A DNA stretch of 21,568 nucleotides from Bacillota bacterium. Its GTDB lineage: Bacteria > Vulcanimicrobiota > JAMDEM01. The translations under genes and the position numbers were made by a program. The DNA lies in the NCBI GenBank assembly GCA_023486985.1, contig JAMDEM010000036.1, forward strand, positions 1 through 21,568, given 5' to 3'. This document shows positions 1 to 8,400 of the stretch, in pieces. Positions within the stretch are counted from its first letter, which is position 1; each line of letters begins with the position of its first letter. The notes under the pieces were generated by a model. The model was not told the origin of the DNA. It made no database searches and saw only the letters and a program-made list of their open reading frames with translations.

Positions 1-531
1 CCCCCACGCCCACGCCTTAACATGGGCTACAAGATTTTTTGAGGCGTCAAAGATTCCTGAAGAATCCTTCTCATCATGAATAACAGGGGCACCGGGTTCC
101 ATGGCTTTTTCGGGGTCAAGAATTGCCGGCAGTAGTTCATAATCAACTTCTATCAGTTCAATTGCCTTCCCTGCAATCTCAGGGGTTTCCGCGGCAACGC
201 CTGCCACCCTGTCACCTATAAATCTTACCTTACTGTCAAGGGTATATGTGTCATACGGAGAAGGTTCAGGATGCCCCTGGCCCGCAGTGGTAAAAGGAAC
301 TCTTGAAATATCTTTATAAGTTATTACCGCATGAACTCCCGGCACGCTCTTTGCTTTTTCCGTGTTAATACTTTTAATTCTGGCGTGGGCGTGGGGGCTG
401 AATAAAATCTTTCCGTAAAGCATTCCTCTCATTTCAAAGTCATCGGTAAACTTTGCCGCCCCTGTTACCAGAGATATTCCATCAAGTTTTTTTATACTTT
501 TCCCGACAACGGAATAATGATTCTTATTCAT
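1..531 (-). CDS. Molybdopterin-binding subunit of a xanthine dehydrogenase/aldehyde oxidase-type hydroxylase (N-terminal 177 residues; 3' end outside window)
   Basis: The frame is open from an ATG at 529-531 to base 1, so the gene runs off the window. The 177 visible residues match the a/b hammerhead domain at the start of the large subunits of the xanthine dehydrogenase / CO dehydrogenase / aldehyde oxidase family. Visible marks are an early 'KKLDGISLVTGAAKFTDD', then 'MLYGKILFSPHAHARI', 'VRFIGDRVAGVAAETPE' and 'IEVDYELLPAILDPEKAM'. The Mo-cofactor domain with its catalytic Glu is not in the window, so the substrate (purine, aldehyde, aromatic acyl-CoA or other) cannot be told. A GAGGGG ribosome site sits just upstream of the ATG. 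The gene is the last visible one of a minus-strand set that supplies FAD, [2Fe-2S] and molybdenum subunits; together they would hydroxylate a substrate with water as oxygen source. A 95-bp gap holding a repeat separates it from the [2Fe-2S] gene. Confidence 0.9.
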   Translation of the reverse strand, partial: MNKNHYSVVGKSIKKLDGISLVTGAAKFTDDFEMRGMLYGKILFSPHAHARIKSINTEKAKSVPGVHAVITYKDISRVPFTTAGQGHPEPSPYDTYTLDSKVRFIGDRVAGVAAETPEIAGKAIELIEVDYELLPAILDPEKAMEPGAPVIHDEKDSSGIFDASKNLVAHVKAWAWG

Positions 532-570
532 CTTTACCCCTCATTTTCTTTGAAGCAAGAAGCACTGATT

Positions 571-650
571 CAACCCCTCACCTTTATCCTCTCCCCAGAG
601 GGGCGAGGATGTTTAAATGCTCCCTATCAACGAAGGGGAGAAGTTCTCAT
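571..650. repeat. G/C-rich palindromic repeat (type C) between hydroxylase genes, copy 1
   Basis: The gap between the [2Fe-2S] and molybdopterin genes contains 'CCCCTCACC', 'CCTCTCCCC', 'AGAGGGGCGAGG' and 'GAAGGGGAGAAG', an alternation of C-rich and G-rich blocks that can fold back. Similar blocks occur at 5343-5404. This resembles the widespread intergenic repeats built on CCCTCACC/CCTCTCCC blocks. Its right part runs into the 3' end of the [2Fe-2S] gene. The extent is approximate. Confidence 0.5.
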
Positions 651-1100
651 TCTTTCAGCCGCCAGAAGCACTGCCTCCACCGGCTTTACATAACCTGTGC
701 AGCGGCACAGATTGCCGTCAAGAGCAAATTTCACTTCTTCTTCAGTTGGATTTTTCACCTCGTCAAGGAGCGCTTTTGAAGCCATCAACATGCCCGGCGT
801 GCAGTAGCCGCACTGAACGGCTCCTGTCTCAAGGAAAGCTTCCTGAAGGGGATGAAGGTTTTCAGGCGTTCCAATGCCCTCAACCGTGAGAATCCGTGCG
901 CCTTCTGCCTGAGCGGCCAATGTAATACAGCTTGCTACTGCTTTACCGTTCATTATAACGGCGCATGTTCCGCATTCCCCTGTCTCACAGCCGTGTTTTA
1001 CGCCGTGATAGCCTTCCCTCCTTAAAACTCCCATGAGTGTGTCATTTATGCTTATTTCAAAAGATTTTTTCTCGCCGTTTACCGTCAGATTAAGCTTCAT
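627..1100 (-). CDS. [2Fe-2S] subunit of the molybdenum hydroxylase (CoxS/XdhC-like)
   Basis: A small iron-sulfur subunit carrying two [2Fe-2S] clusters that pass electrons from the molybdenum centre to FAD. With the ATG at 1098-1100 as start it has 157 residues, the usual size. The N-terminal plant-type ferredoxin cluster is bound by Cys38, 43, 46 and 58 ('HGCETGECGTC' and 'ASC'). The C-terminal helical cluster is bound by Cys97, 100, 132 and 134 ('VQCGYCTPGM', 'NLCRCTGYVKP'). A longer reading from a GTG at 1113-1115 is unlikely because that stretch contains the ribosome site GGAGGA. The last residues (RMRTSPLR) are encoded by DNA that resembles an intergenic repeat, so the original C-terminus may have been replaced. 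The gene lies between the FAD gene (110-bp gap with repeat B1) and the molybdopterin gene. Confidence 0.95.
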   Translation of the reverse strand: MKLNLTVNGEKKSFEISINDTLMGVLRREGYHGVKHGCETGECGTCAVIMNGKAVASCITLAAQAEGARILTVEGIGTPENLHPLQEAFLETGAVQCGYCTPGMLMASKALLDEVKNPTEEEVKFALDGNLCRCTGYVKPVEAVLLAAERMRTSPLR

Positions 1101-1130
1101 TCCTATCCTCCGCACCTTTCAACCAGCTAA

Positions 1131-1180
1131 TGAGAGCAAGCTCTCCCACTACATGTTTTTGTAGTTGCAAAGCTTGCTTT
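1131..1180. repeat. Palindromic repeat family B, copy 1
   Basis: In the gap between the FAD and [2Fe-2S] genes lies GAGAGCAAGCTCTC, a hairpin, followed by CCCACTACA, a short spacer, TTGTAGT and GCAAAGCTTGC. The CTACA/TTGTAG parts can also pair. The reverse complement recurs at 16282-16337 with the same order of blocks (AGCAAGCTTTGC, ACTACAA, GTGGGAGAG, CTTGCTCTCA). The element would be transcribed inside the operon. Confidence 0.75.
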
Positions 1181-1210
1181 ACTTTATCAAACCGCTAAAT
1201 GATCTTTTTG

Positions 1211-2059
1211 TCATTGCGATTGTATTATCTCAGCAAGGGAGCGTTTCACAAGAACGCCGGCTATTTCTTTTCTGTATCCGGCTGACGCCCTCATGTCACT
1301 TATGGGCTTAACAGACCGGGAAGTTATCATTGCCGCCTTAGAAATTAAAGCATCCTCAAGAACCTGTCCCTCAAGAATTTTTTCCGCTTCTTTAATCCTG
1401 AGAGGAATTGAATCCACGCCGCCCAGGGCAATTCTTGCCTTCCAGCACGTTTTGCCTTTCATTACAAGAGATACGGCACAATTGACAACAGCAATATCGG
1501 AAGCTGTTCTTCCAAGCTTTATAAATGAAGCCCGGGTTTCGGGAGAAACCGCAGGCAGAACAACCTCAGTTATTATCCCGCCGTTAAGAACAGTTTTTCT
1601 ATAGCCTGAATAAAATTCTTCTATGGGAATAAGTTTCTCGCCGCCCTTGTTCTTTACCTTAACCTGTGCATCCAGTGCCGCCAGAGGCGGCGGCATATCG
1701 GCCGACGGCACGGCGCTGGCAAGATTTCCGCCTATCGTAGCCATATTTCTTATAAGATTGGAAACACAGCTTGATGCGGCTTTAGAAATTATTCCGCATG
1801 CAAATTTTCTTAAAACCGGCGACTGGGCTATTTCATTTAAAGTAGCGGCGCTGCCGATATAAACTTTGCCTTTGTCTTCCCTTATGTATCCCAGACTGAG
1901 ATTCCTTAAATCAATAAGCCTCCTTACAGCCGGATTGCTGGAAATTACAATATCAGTTCCGCCTGCAATAAAGGCAGATTCTCCTTCAAATTTTTCCATA
2001 AATTCAAGTGCTTTATCTATACTTTCAGGGCGGTAATAATGAGTAAGATTTTTAAGCAT
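1211..2059 (-). CDS. FAD-binding subunit of the molybdenum hydroxylase (CoxM/XdhB-like)
   Basis: A 282-residue medium subunit that binds FAD and hands electrons to the acceptor. It has the two FAD pyrophosphate motifs of the family: 'AGGTD' at 32-36 and 'TIGGN' at 108-112, followed by 'SADMPPPLAALDA'. The C-terminal part (about 175-277; 'FIKLGRTASDIAVVNCAVSL', 'ARIALGGVDSIPLR') matches the CO dehydrogenase flavoprotein C-terminal domain. The ATG overlaps the end of the upstream signalling gene by 8 bp (ATGCTTAA), with GAGGTGG as ribosome site, so translation is probably coupled. Length and both motifs are normal. Nothing in it points to a specific substrate. Confidence 0.95.
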   Translation of the reverse strand: MLKNLTHYYRPESIDKALEFMEKFEGESAFIAGGTDIVISSNPAVRRLIDLRNLSLGYIREDKGKVYIGSAATLNEIAQSPVLRKFACGIISKAASSCVSNLIRNMATIGGNLASAVPSADMPPPLAALDAQVKVKNKGGEKLIPIEEFYSGYRKTVLNGGIITEVVLPAVSPETRASFIKLGRTASDIAVVNCAVSLVMKGKTCWKARIALGGVDSIPLRIKEAEKILEGQVLEDALISKAAMITSRSVKPISDMRASAGYRKEIAGVLVKRSLAEIIQSQ

Positions 2060-3749
2060 TTTCCACCTCGAATATGCTTAAAAATGCTTCTTTTAAAGCA
2101 GGGTCAAACTTCGTTCCAAAATCTTTCAAAAATTCATCCAGATGATAAGCCTGCTCCTCTTCGCTTACTCCAACCCTGCCTTCTTCATATGCTTCGGCTA
2201 TTGCAAGTATCCTTGCTCCAAGAGGAATAGACTCGCCTTTAACCCCCTCGGGATATCCGCTTCCGTCGTAATTTTCATGGTGATATTTTACATAAGGCAC
2301 AAGGTCTTTAAAAATACTTATATGCTGGAGCATCTCAGCGCCCAGTTCCGGATGCTGGGTGTATTCATCCCTGGGGCATTTAATCTTTCCTATATCATGG
2401 AGAAACGCCGCATAACATAAGTTTTCCATTTCTTTTTTTTGCAGTTTCAATTTTCTGCCCATTGCCACGCTTAAGCGGGAAACATCCAGCACATGTGTTT
2501 TGGAATCAGAATCAAGGGCTTCAAGAAAATCTATCAATATTTCCACAATCTCAATATAAAAGTTGTGAAGCTGTTCCATCATGTTTGAATTATAAATTGC
2601 TACAGCCGCCTGGGAAGAAAGAATTGTAAGATACTCTTTATCTTTCTCAGTGAAATTACCATCAGTCTTGTTGACAACCTCAATAACACCTAAAACCTGC
2701 CTACCCCAAAAAATGGGTGCGGCAAGAATAGACAGGGTATGAAATCCTATTGACTGATCTACTGCTTTGTAATGGCGCGGCTCTTTGGAAACATCATTAA
2801 CAACTGACGGCTCGCCGTGCAGAAAAACCCAGCCGGCAATGCTGTTTTCGTCCAGGGGAATTCTCTTTTTCTCAAGCTCTTTGCCTTTTTCTCCAATAAC
2901 AACCTTGAAAAAAAGAAGATTTTCCTCTTTATCCTTCATAAGCAGGGATGAGCCTGTAGCCTTGCATATTTTCAAGGCGGTTTCAAGGATTTTTGTTATT
3001 AATTCGTCTTCGCTCAAAGCGGCGTTAAGAAAGGCGGCACTCTTGCTTAAGGTAAAAAGAATCTCCATATCCTCTTTGTCTGCGCTAGCAGCCGTAATTA
3101 TTGAAGAAGGCGAAGGCGCCTCGGCTGTTTTTACCACAGTCTCGGGAACTGCAAAACCCGGCAGATTCACAACCCTTTTGGGCCTTTGATAGACAATTTC
3201 TTCCCTGAGCTTTAATTTTGGAACGGCGTCGGGCTTCCTTATGCCGGAGCCTAATTCAGCCATCCTGGGAGGCGGCTTTGGTTCCCCCTCCTTTTTCTCT
3301 GCCTTCGGCTTCATCGGCTTCACGGCATAAACATCTTTCCATAAAGGTATGAGGTCGCCCACAAAACAAACCATGGGAAGCACATCAAGGCCGGTGCGCA
3401 TTTTCACGTATTCTTTGGCGAAGACATCCGAAGGGTCATCCATGGCTATGAGTATCTTCCCCTGCCCTCCGCCGAAGCAAAGAAGGTTGTATCTCTGGGA
3501 CATGGAGATGGGGATAAGCTGAGCTGCTTCACGGTCAACTTCCACCTGCATTAGATCCACTGAGTTAACGTTGTAAAGTTCAGACTTAACCTGCAGGAGA
3601 ACTTCTTTGCTAACTGCCCCCGCATCTACAAGAAGCTTCTCGAGGGGTAAACCAAGCTTCTTCTGGGCATCACGCGCTTCCTGAAGCTTTTTCCTGTTTA
3701 TCAGCTTTTTTCTGTTAAGAGCCTCGATAAGATGATCTGTTGCATCCAA
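2052..3749 (-). CDS. GspE_N-like / GAF / HD-GYP signalling protein (putative c-di-GMP phosphodiesterase)
   Basis: A 565-residue cytoplasmic three-part protein. Residues about 10-140 resemble the N-terminal domain of GspE/PilB/MshE ATPases ('RKKLQEARDAQKKLGLPLEKLLVDAGAV' region, then 'ILIAMDDPSDVFAKEYVKMRTG'), some versions of which bind c-di-GMP. A Lys/Pro-rich linker follows (about 145-220), then a GAF domain (about 235-390, 'GWVFLHGEPSVVNDV', 'APIFWGRQVLGVIEVVNK'). The C-terminus (405-562) is an HD-GYP domain with 'HDIGKI' at 451-456, 'HPELGAEML' at 466-474, 'HHENYDGSGYP' at 490-500, 'IPLGARILAIAEAY' at 508-521 and 'GTKFDP' at 545-550. The loop after HDIGK is short, and the usual (S/T)xRPYR stretch is replaced by an acidic segment, so activity may be altered. 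The start is a TTG with AAGGTG seven bases upstream. It overlaps the FAD gene by 8 bp. Confidence 0.88.
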   Translation of the reverse strand: MDATDHLIEALNRKKLINRKKLQEARDAQKKLGLPLEKLLVDAGAVSKEVLLQVKSELYNVNSVDLMQVEVDREAAQLIPISMSQRYNLLCFGGGQGKILIAMDDPSDVFAKEYVKMRTGLDVLPMVCFVGDLIPLWKDVYAVKPMKPKAEKKEGEPKPPPRMAELGSGIRKPDAVPKLKLREEIVYQRPKRVVNLPGFAVPETVVKTAEAPSPSSIITAASADKEDMEILFTLSKSAAFLNAALSEDELITKILETALKICKATGSSLLMKDKEENLLFFKVVIGEKGKELEKKRIPLDENSIAGWVFLHGEPSVVNDVSKEPRHYKAVDQSIGFHTLSILAAPIFWGRQVLGVIEVVNKTDGNFTEKDKEYLTILSSQAAVAIYNSNMMEQLHNFYIEIVEILIDFLEALDSDSKTHVLDVSRLSVAMGRKLKLQKKEMENLCYAAFLHDIGKIKCPRDEYTQHPELGAEMLQHISIFKDLVPYVKYHHENYDGSGYPEGVKGESIPLGARILAIAEAYEEGRVGVSEEEQAYHLDEFLKDFGTKFDPALKEAFLSIFEVENA

Positions 3750-3815
3750 TATTTATCACCTTCAATACATAAAAGATTGACTTTATTCATTCTATGGGTG
3801 TAAAATTTATTCCTT

Positions 3816-5213
3816 TCAATCATTCCTTTGAAACCTGACAAGAACCGGTCTCTTCATCTTATGCTTCCCTGACTGCCAGAGCATTAACCTTATCTTTTCA
3901 ATAGCGGCATAAGGCGCATCAATTATAACTATAACATCCTTTCCCTTTTTCTCAATACAGCCTGAAACAGTACCCTTCTCCCATAAAAGCAAACTACTTC
4001 CGTTAAATTTTCTGGCTGCTCTCCCCGGATATTTACGGGACATTACTTTTCCCAGATACTTCATAAATTTACCGGCGTCCCCTCTGGTATCCCAGTTGGT
4101 AAACCAGATAATAAAGCTTCCGGTCCCGGAGCTGTAAGTCCTGTACCTGTCTCCTCCCCATCCCCCGGCTGCTGCCTTTCCATCGGCGGGGGAAAGATAC
4201 TGGCTTACAAACACATCTGCAGCAAACTCCCCAACAACATTATCATCAATCATGACATAATTATCAATCCTGCGGGGAATTTGTTTAAAACTCACCTGGA
4301 CAGGAAAATCCCGCTCATAAAGATATTTTTCCGGGTGAAGAATCTGTTCGGTGGAATCAGGAACATCCGAATAAAGAAGATTTACCGCTTTCCAGCCCCC
4401 CGCTCTTTTAACAGTTATAATAAAGTTTAAGCCCTGGAAATACGGAAAAGAAAGAGTTCTGCGAAAAATCGCCGGAGCTTTTGAAAAAATATCATATCCT
4501 CCGGTCTGCATCGAAGCTTCCTCCATAAAATTGCCTAAGTCGCTGAAACTTCCGGAAATATCAATGCCCCACTTTTTCATCATTTCATCCATCATGACAA
4601 AAGTTGCTTCCCCTTCAATGACAGACTTTAAGGCAAGAGTATAATCGTCATCATTAAAAGCTTCAATATCCTTTTCAATAATGTCAAGATCAAAATTCTG
4701 ATCCTGCAATGCATGGTCAAGCTCATGAAGGGCTATCCAGTCATTCATGGAAATTCCCATTGTCTTCATCATCTCTTCATTGCGTTTCTCATTATAGTCT
4801 TTCTCGTTTTTTTCCGTCAGGTAAAGCTTTTTAGTTGTAGTGTCATAAAAACCCGCAACCTGCTCCGTGTACATATCAAGCAGGAATTTGCTGATATTAT
4901 AGTTTCTGGGAATAAATCCGAAAGTCTGCATGGTTTCCTTCATAGAAAGCTCTTTAGACGGGGTTAATTCTTTACGCAGCTCTTTTTTATATAAACTGCG
5001 CACCTCAGGCACCGTCTTTTTTCCAACGGCTACTTCCGAGTAAAAGATAAGCCCCCTTAAGCCGACAAGTTCTTTTTTGATTTCTTCGACATTTGTCCGT
5101 GTGGATGATTCTGATTTTGAGGAGTTTTCTTTACCGCCTGCAGGATTCAGAAAGCATATAAAAAGGGTAAACATAAAAATAACAATAAAGATGCAAAGTT
5201 TTTTGTTTTTCAT
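3816..5213 (-). CDS. Secreted HExxH zinc metallopeptidase-like protein of unknown family
   Basis: A 465-residue protein with an N-terminal signal sequence (MKNKK, then a hydrophobic run to about residue 22) and no clear lipobox. 'HELDHALQDQNFDL' at 163-176 is an HExxH zinc motif. 'VIEGEATFVM' about 35 residues later offers Glu200 or Glu202 as the third ligand, the gluzincin layout. The region before it ('SKFLLDMYTEQVAGFYD', 'KKLYLT') is typical of uncharacterised bacterial proteins that hold this motif. The C-terminal half is not recognised. The product probably acts outside the inner membrane; the substrate is unknown. The ATG has GGGAG four bases upstream, and a TTGTCA-18-TATAAT promoter precedes it. 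The signalling gene follows 66 bp downstream on the same strand and may be cotranscribed. Confidence 0.75.
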   Translation of the reverse strand: MKNKKLCIFIVIFMFTLFICFLNPAGGKENSSKSESSTRTNVEEIKKELVGLRGLIFYSEVAVGKKTVPEVRSLYKKELRKELTPSKELSMKETMQTFGFIPRNYNISKFLLDMYTEQVAGFYDTTTKKLYLTEKNEKDYNEKRNEEMMKTMGISMNDWIALHELDHALQDQNFDLDIIEKDIEAFNDDDYTLALKSVIEGEATFVMMDEMMKKWGIDISGSFSDLGNFMEEASMQTGGYDIFSKAPAIFRRTLSFPYFQGLNFIITVKRAGGWKAVNLLYSDVPDSTEQILHPEKYLYERDFPVQVSFKQIPRRIDNYVMIDDNVVGEFAADVFVSQYLSPADGKAAAGGWGGDRYRTYSSGTGSFIIWFTNWDTRGDAGKFMKYLGKVMSRKYPGRAARKFNGSSLLLWEKGTVSGCIEKKGKDVIVIIDAPYAAIEKIRLMLWQSGKHKMKRPVLVRFQRND

Positions 5214-5265
5214 TTAGCTCCCTGCAAATCTGTCAATTAAAAGGAAATTTGCCAGCTTCAGTAAA

Positions 5266-5295
5266 ATTATATCATACATAAGGTTTTATTGACAA
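5266..5295 (-). promoter_or_regulatory. Putative sigma-70-type promoter of the metallopeptidase gene
   Basis: On the minus strand TTGTCA (5295-5290) and TATAAT (5271-5266) are 18 bp apart, about 50 bp before the ATG at 5213. A TTGACA on the plus strand (5289-5294) overlaps the -35 box, but I see no good -10 partner for rightward transcription. Confidence 0.6.
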
Positions 5296-5342
5296 TTAAA
5301 CAGGATAATAGTTTCACCCTGCCATTACGATGTGTCCCTGAC

Positions 5343-5404
5343 AAGTGAGGGAACACTAAGATAATCCCCCTCTTCCCAAAGGGTGAGGGGCTAGGTATGA
5401 CAGG
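5343..5404. repeat. G/C-rich repeat (type C), copy 2, upstream of the activase gene
   Basis: Blocks AGTGAGGGA, CCCCCTCTTCCC and AAAGGGTGAGGGG alternate and can fold. They share the CCTC(A/T)CC / GGTGAGGGG theme with 571-650. The segment lies in the 5' untranslated region of the gene at 5426. Confidence 0.45.
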
Positions 5405-5425
5405 CGTTCCAGGGGAGGGAATTTT

Positions 5426-8400
5426 ATGAATTTTCTTGGAATTGATATCGGATCGGTAAGTTTTAAATCGGCGCTGTTAGACAAAAAAGGGGAAATTCTA
5501 TACAGCAGGTATGTAAGACACAAAGGTGAGACTTTAAGGACCGCCCTTGATGAGCTTAAAAAATTCTTTTCTATTCATCCGGCAGCGGAAATCCATAATA
5601 TTTGCATTACCGGCTCAGGCGGAAAAATTCTTGCCGGGGTTATGGAAGTGCCGTTCGTTAATGAAATTGTTGCCCAGTCAAAGGCAGTGGAGCTGCTCTA
5701 CCCGTCAGTAAAAACTATAATTGAGATAGGCGGAGAGGATTCAAAACTCCTTCTCCTTGAAAAAGACGCCTCAGGCAAAATTGCTATCAGCGACTTTGCC
5801 ATGAACACAATCTGTGCCGCCGGCACAGGCTCATTTCTTGACCAGCAGGCAAACAGGCTGGGCTTATCAATTGAGGATGAATTTGGCGAACTTGCCATGA
5901 AGTCGGAAAATCCTCCACGGATTGCCGGAAGATGCAGTGTGTTTGCCAAAAGCGACATGATTCACCTCCAGCAAAAAGCAGCTCCGGATTATGATATAGT
6001 TGCCGGTCTTTGCTTTGCGATGGCAAGAAACTTTGTTTCCAACATTGCCAAAGGCAAAAAATTTGTCCCCCCGGTTGCTTTTCACGGAGGCGTGGCGGCA
6101 AACAAAGGCATGGTAAGAGCCTTCAGGGAAATTCTCGGTATTAATGATAAAGAGTTGATTGTAACAGAATATCACGGTTTGACCGGCGCAATAGGAGCCG
6201 CAATACTTGCCGGAGAAAATCCGTCTAAAACCTTTTCTCTTGACCTTAAAAAAATCGAAGAATTCATAGAAAATTATAAAGAAGAAAGACTGAGCCTTGA
6301 GCCCTTGAAATTCCATGACTCGCGCTGTTCATACGGCGGCGGGGAAACCCTTAAAGAAGGCGAAAAGATAGAAGCATATCTGGGCGTGGACGTGGGCTCC
6401 ATCAGTACCAATGTCGTGGTTCTGGATAAAAACAAAAATGTTCTATCCAAGAGATATTTAATGACCGCCGGGAGACCAATAGAAGCCGTGCGGCGGGGGC
6501 TTTCGGAAGTCGGCGAGGAAGTCGGTAATCTGGTTGAAATAAAAGGTGTATGCACCACCGGCTCAGGCCGTTATCTAACCGGCGATTTTATCGGCGCAGA
6601 CATTGTAAAAAACGAGATAACCGCTCAGGCGAGAGCTTCAACTGTAATTGACCCCCAGGTTGACACAATCTTTGAAATAGGCGGGCAGGATTCAAAATAT
6701 ATAAGCCTTGAAAACGGCGCTATTGTTGACTTTGAAATGAACAAGGTCTGCGCTGCCGGCACCGGTTCATTCATTGAAGAACAGGCTGAGAAACTCAGCA
6801 TCAACATAAAAGGGGAATTTGGAAACAAAGCCCTGCAATCCAAGTGCCCGGTGAGGCTCGGGGAACGCTGCACCGTATTTATGGAATCAGACCTTGTCTA
6901 TCATCAGCAAAAAGGCGCCGACAAGGACGACCTTGTGGCAGGACTGGGCTATTCTATTGTTTATAACTACTTAAACCGGGTTGTCCAGGATAAAAAAGTG
7001 GGCAATAACATATTTTTCCAGGGCGGTGTTGCGGCAAACAAAGGCGTTGTTGCCGCCTTTGAAAAGGTAACCGGCAAGAAAATCACCGTGCCTGAACACC
7101 ATGAAGTAACAGGTGCAATAGGCTGCGCCCTGATTGCGATGGAATTCATGAATGGAAAAAATAAAAAGAGCACCTTTAAAGGCTTTGACCTGTCAAAGAA
7201 GCAGTACAAGCAGTCCTCATTTGAATGCAAGGGCTGTTCAAACCTTTGTGAAATAAACAGGGTTGATGTTGAAGGTGAAAAGCCGCTCTTCTACGGCGGA
7301 AGATGCGAAAAATACGAGAGAAAGAAATCTTCTGAAGCTGATAAAATTCCTGATTTATTTACCGAAAGAGAAAAAATTCTTCTGGGGGATTATGACGAGA
7401 TAAAGGCTCTGGAATCAAAAAAGAAAAAGATTGGAATTCCAAGAGTTTTACATTTTTACGAATACTTCCCGTACTGGCGGGCTTTCTTTAAAGAACTTGA
7501 TATTCCGGTAGTCCTTTCCGACCCCACCAATAAAAACATTATTAATGACGGCGTGGAGCTGGTCCTTGCTGAAAGCTGTTTTCCGATAAAAATAACTCAC
7601 GGGCATATTACCAATCTTCTTAAAAAAGAAGTGGATTATATTTTCCTTCCCAGTATAATAAATTTAAAAAAACCCGACCCCCGCTTTAAGGAAAGCGTTC
7701 CCTGCCCTTATGTTCAATCCATCCCTTACACTATTAAAGCTGCAATTGACATTGAATCAAAAGGCAAAAAAGTCTTACAGCCGGTAGTTGACTTCAACCG
7801 CAAGAAAAGCCAGCTCATAAAAACTCTTTCCCCTATGGCAAAAGAGTTTGGAAAGAGCAAGGCACAAATATCAAAAGCCATTGACGCCGCCCAGGAGGCG
7901 CAGGATAATTTTTGCGAAACTTTAAAGAAGCGCGGACAGGAAGTTCTAAGAAATCTGAAAGAAGAAGACCAGGGAATTGTAATTGTAAGCAGGCCTTATA
8001 ACGGCTGTGATTCAGGCATCAATCTTGAGCTTCCCAAAAAATTAAGGGAACTCGGGGCGATGCCAATTCCTCTTGATTTTCTGCCTCTTGATGATGTTGA
8101 TCTTGCCGGCGAATGGCCCCATCTAACCTGGCGCTATGGGCAGAAAATAATAGCATCCTCTGAGATAATTAGAAAGGACAAAAGATTAAATGCAATCTAC
8201 ATCACCAACTTCGGCTGCGGTCCGGATTCCTTTCTCTTAAAATTCTTCAGAACTAAAATGGGAGGCAAGGTTTTCCTTCAGATTGAGATAGACGAGCATA
8301 ACGCTGATGCAGGGATAATCACAAGATGCGAAGCCTTCCTTGACAGCATAGAAAATATAAGAAAACGTGAGCCTGCAAGCCATAAATTTAACTTTATCAG

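Noticed and set aside
627..1115. GTG start for the [2Fe-2S] subunit
   Set aside because: The GTG region contains the ribosome site for the ATG at 1100, and the ATG gives the usual N-terminus.
5787..6558. Minus-strand open frames inside the activase gene
   Set aside because: They are antisense shadows of a clearly coding frame and show no family features or ribosome sites.
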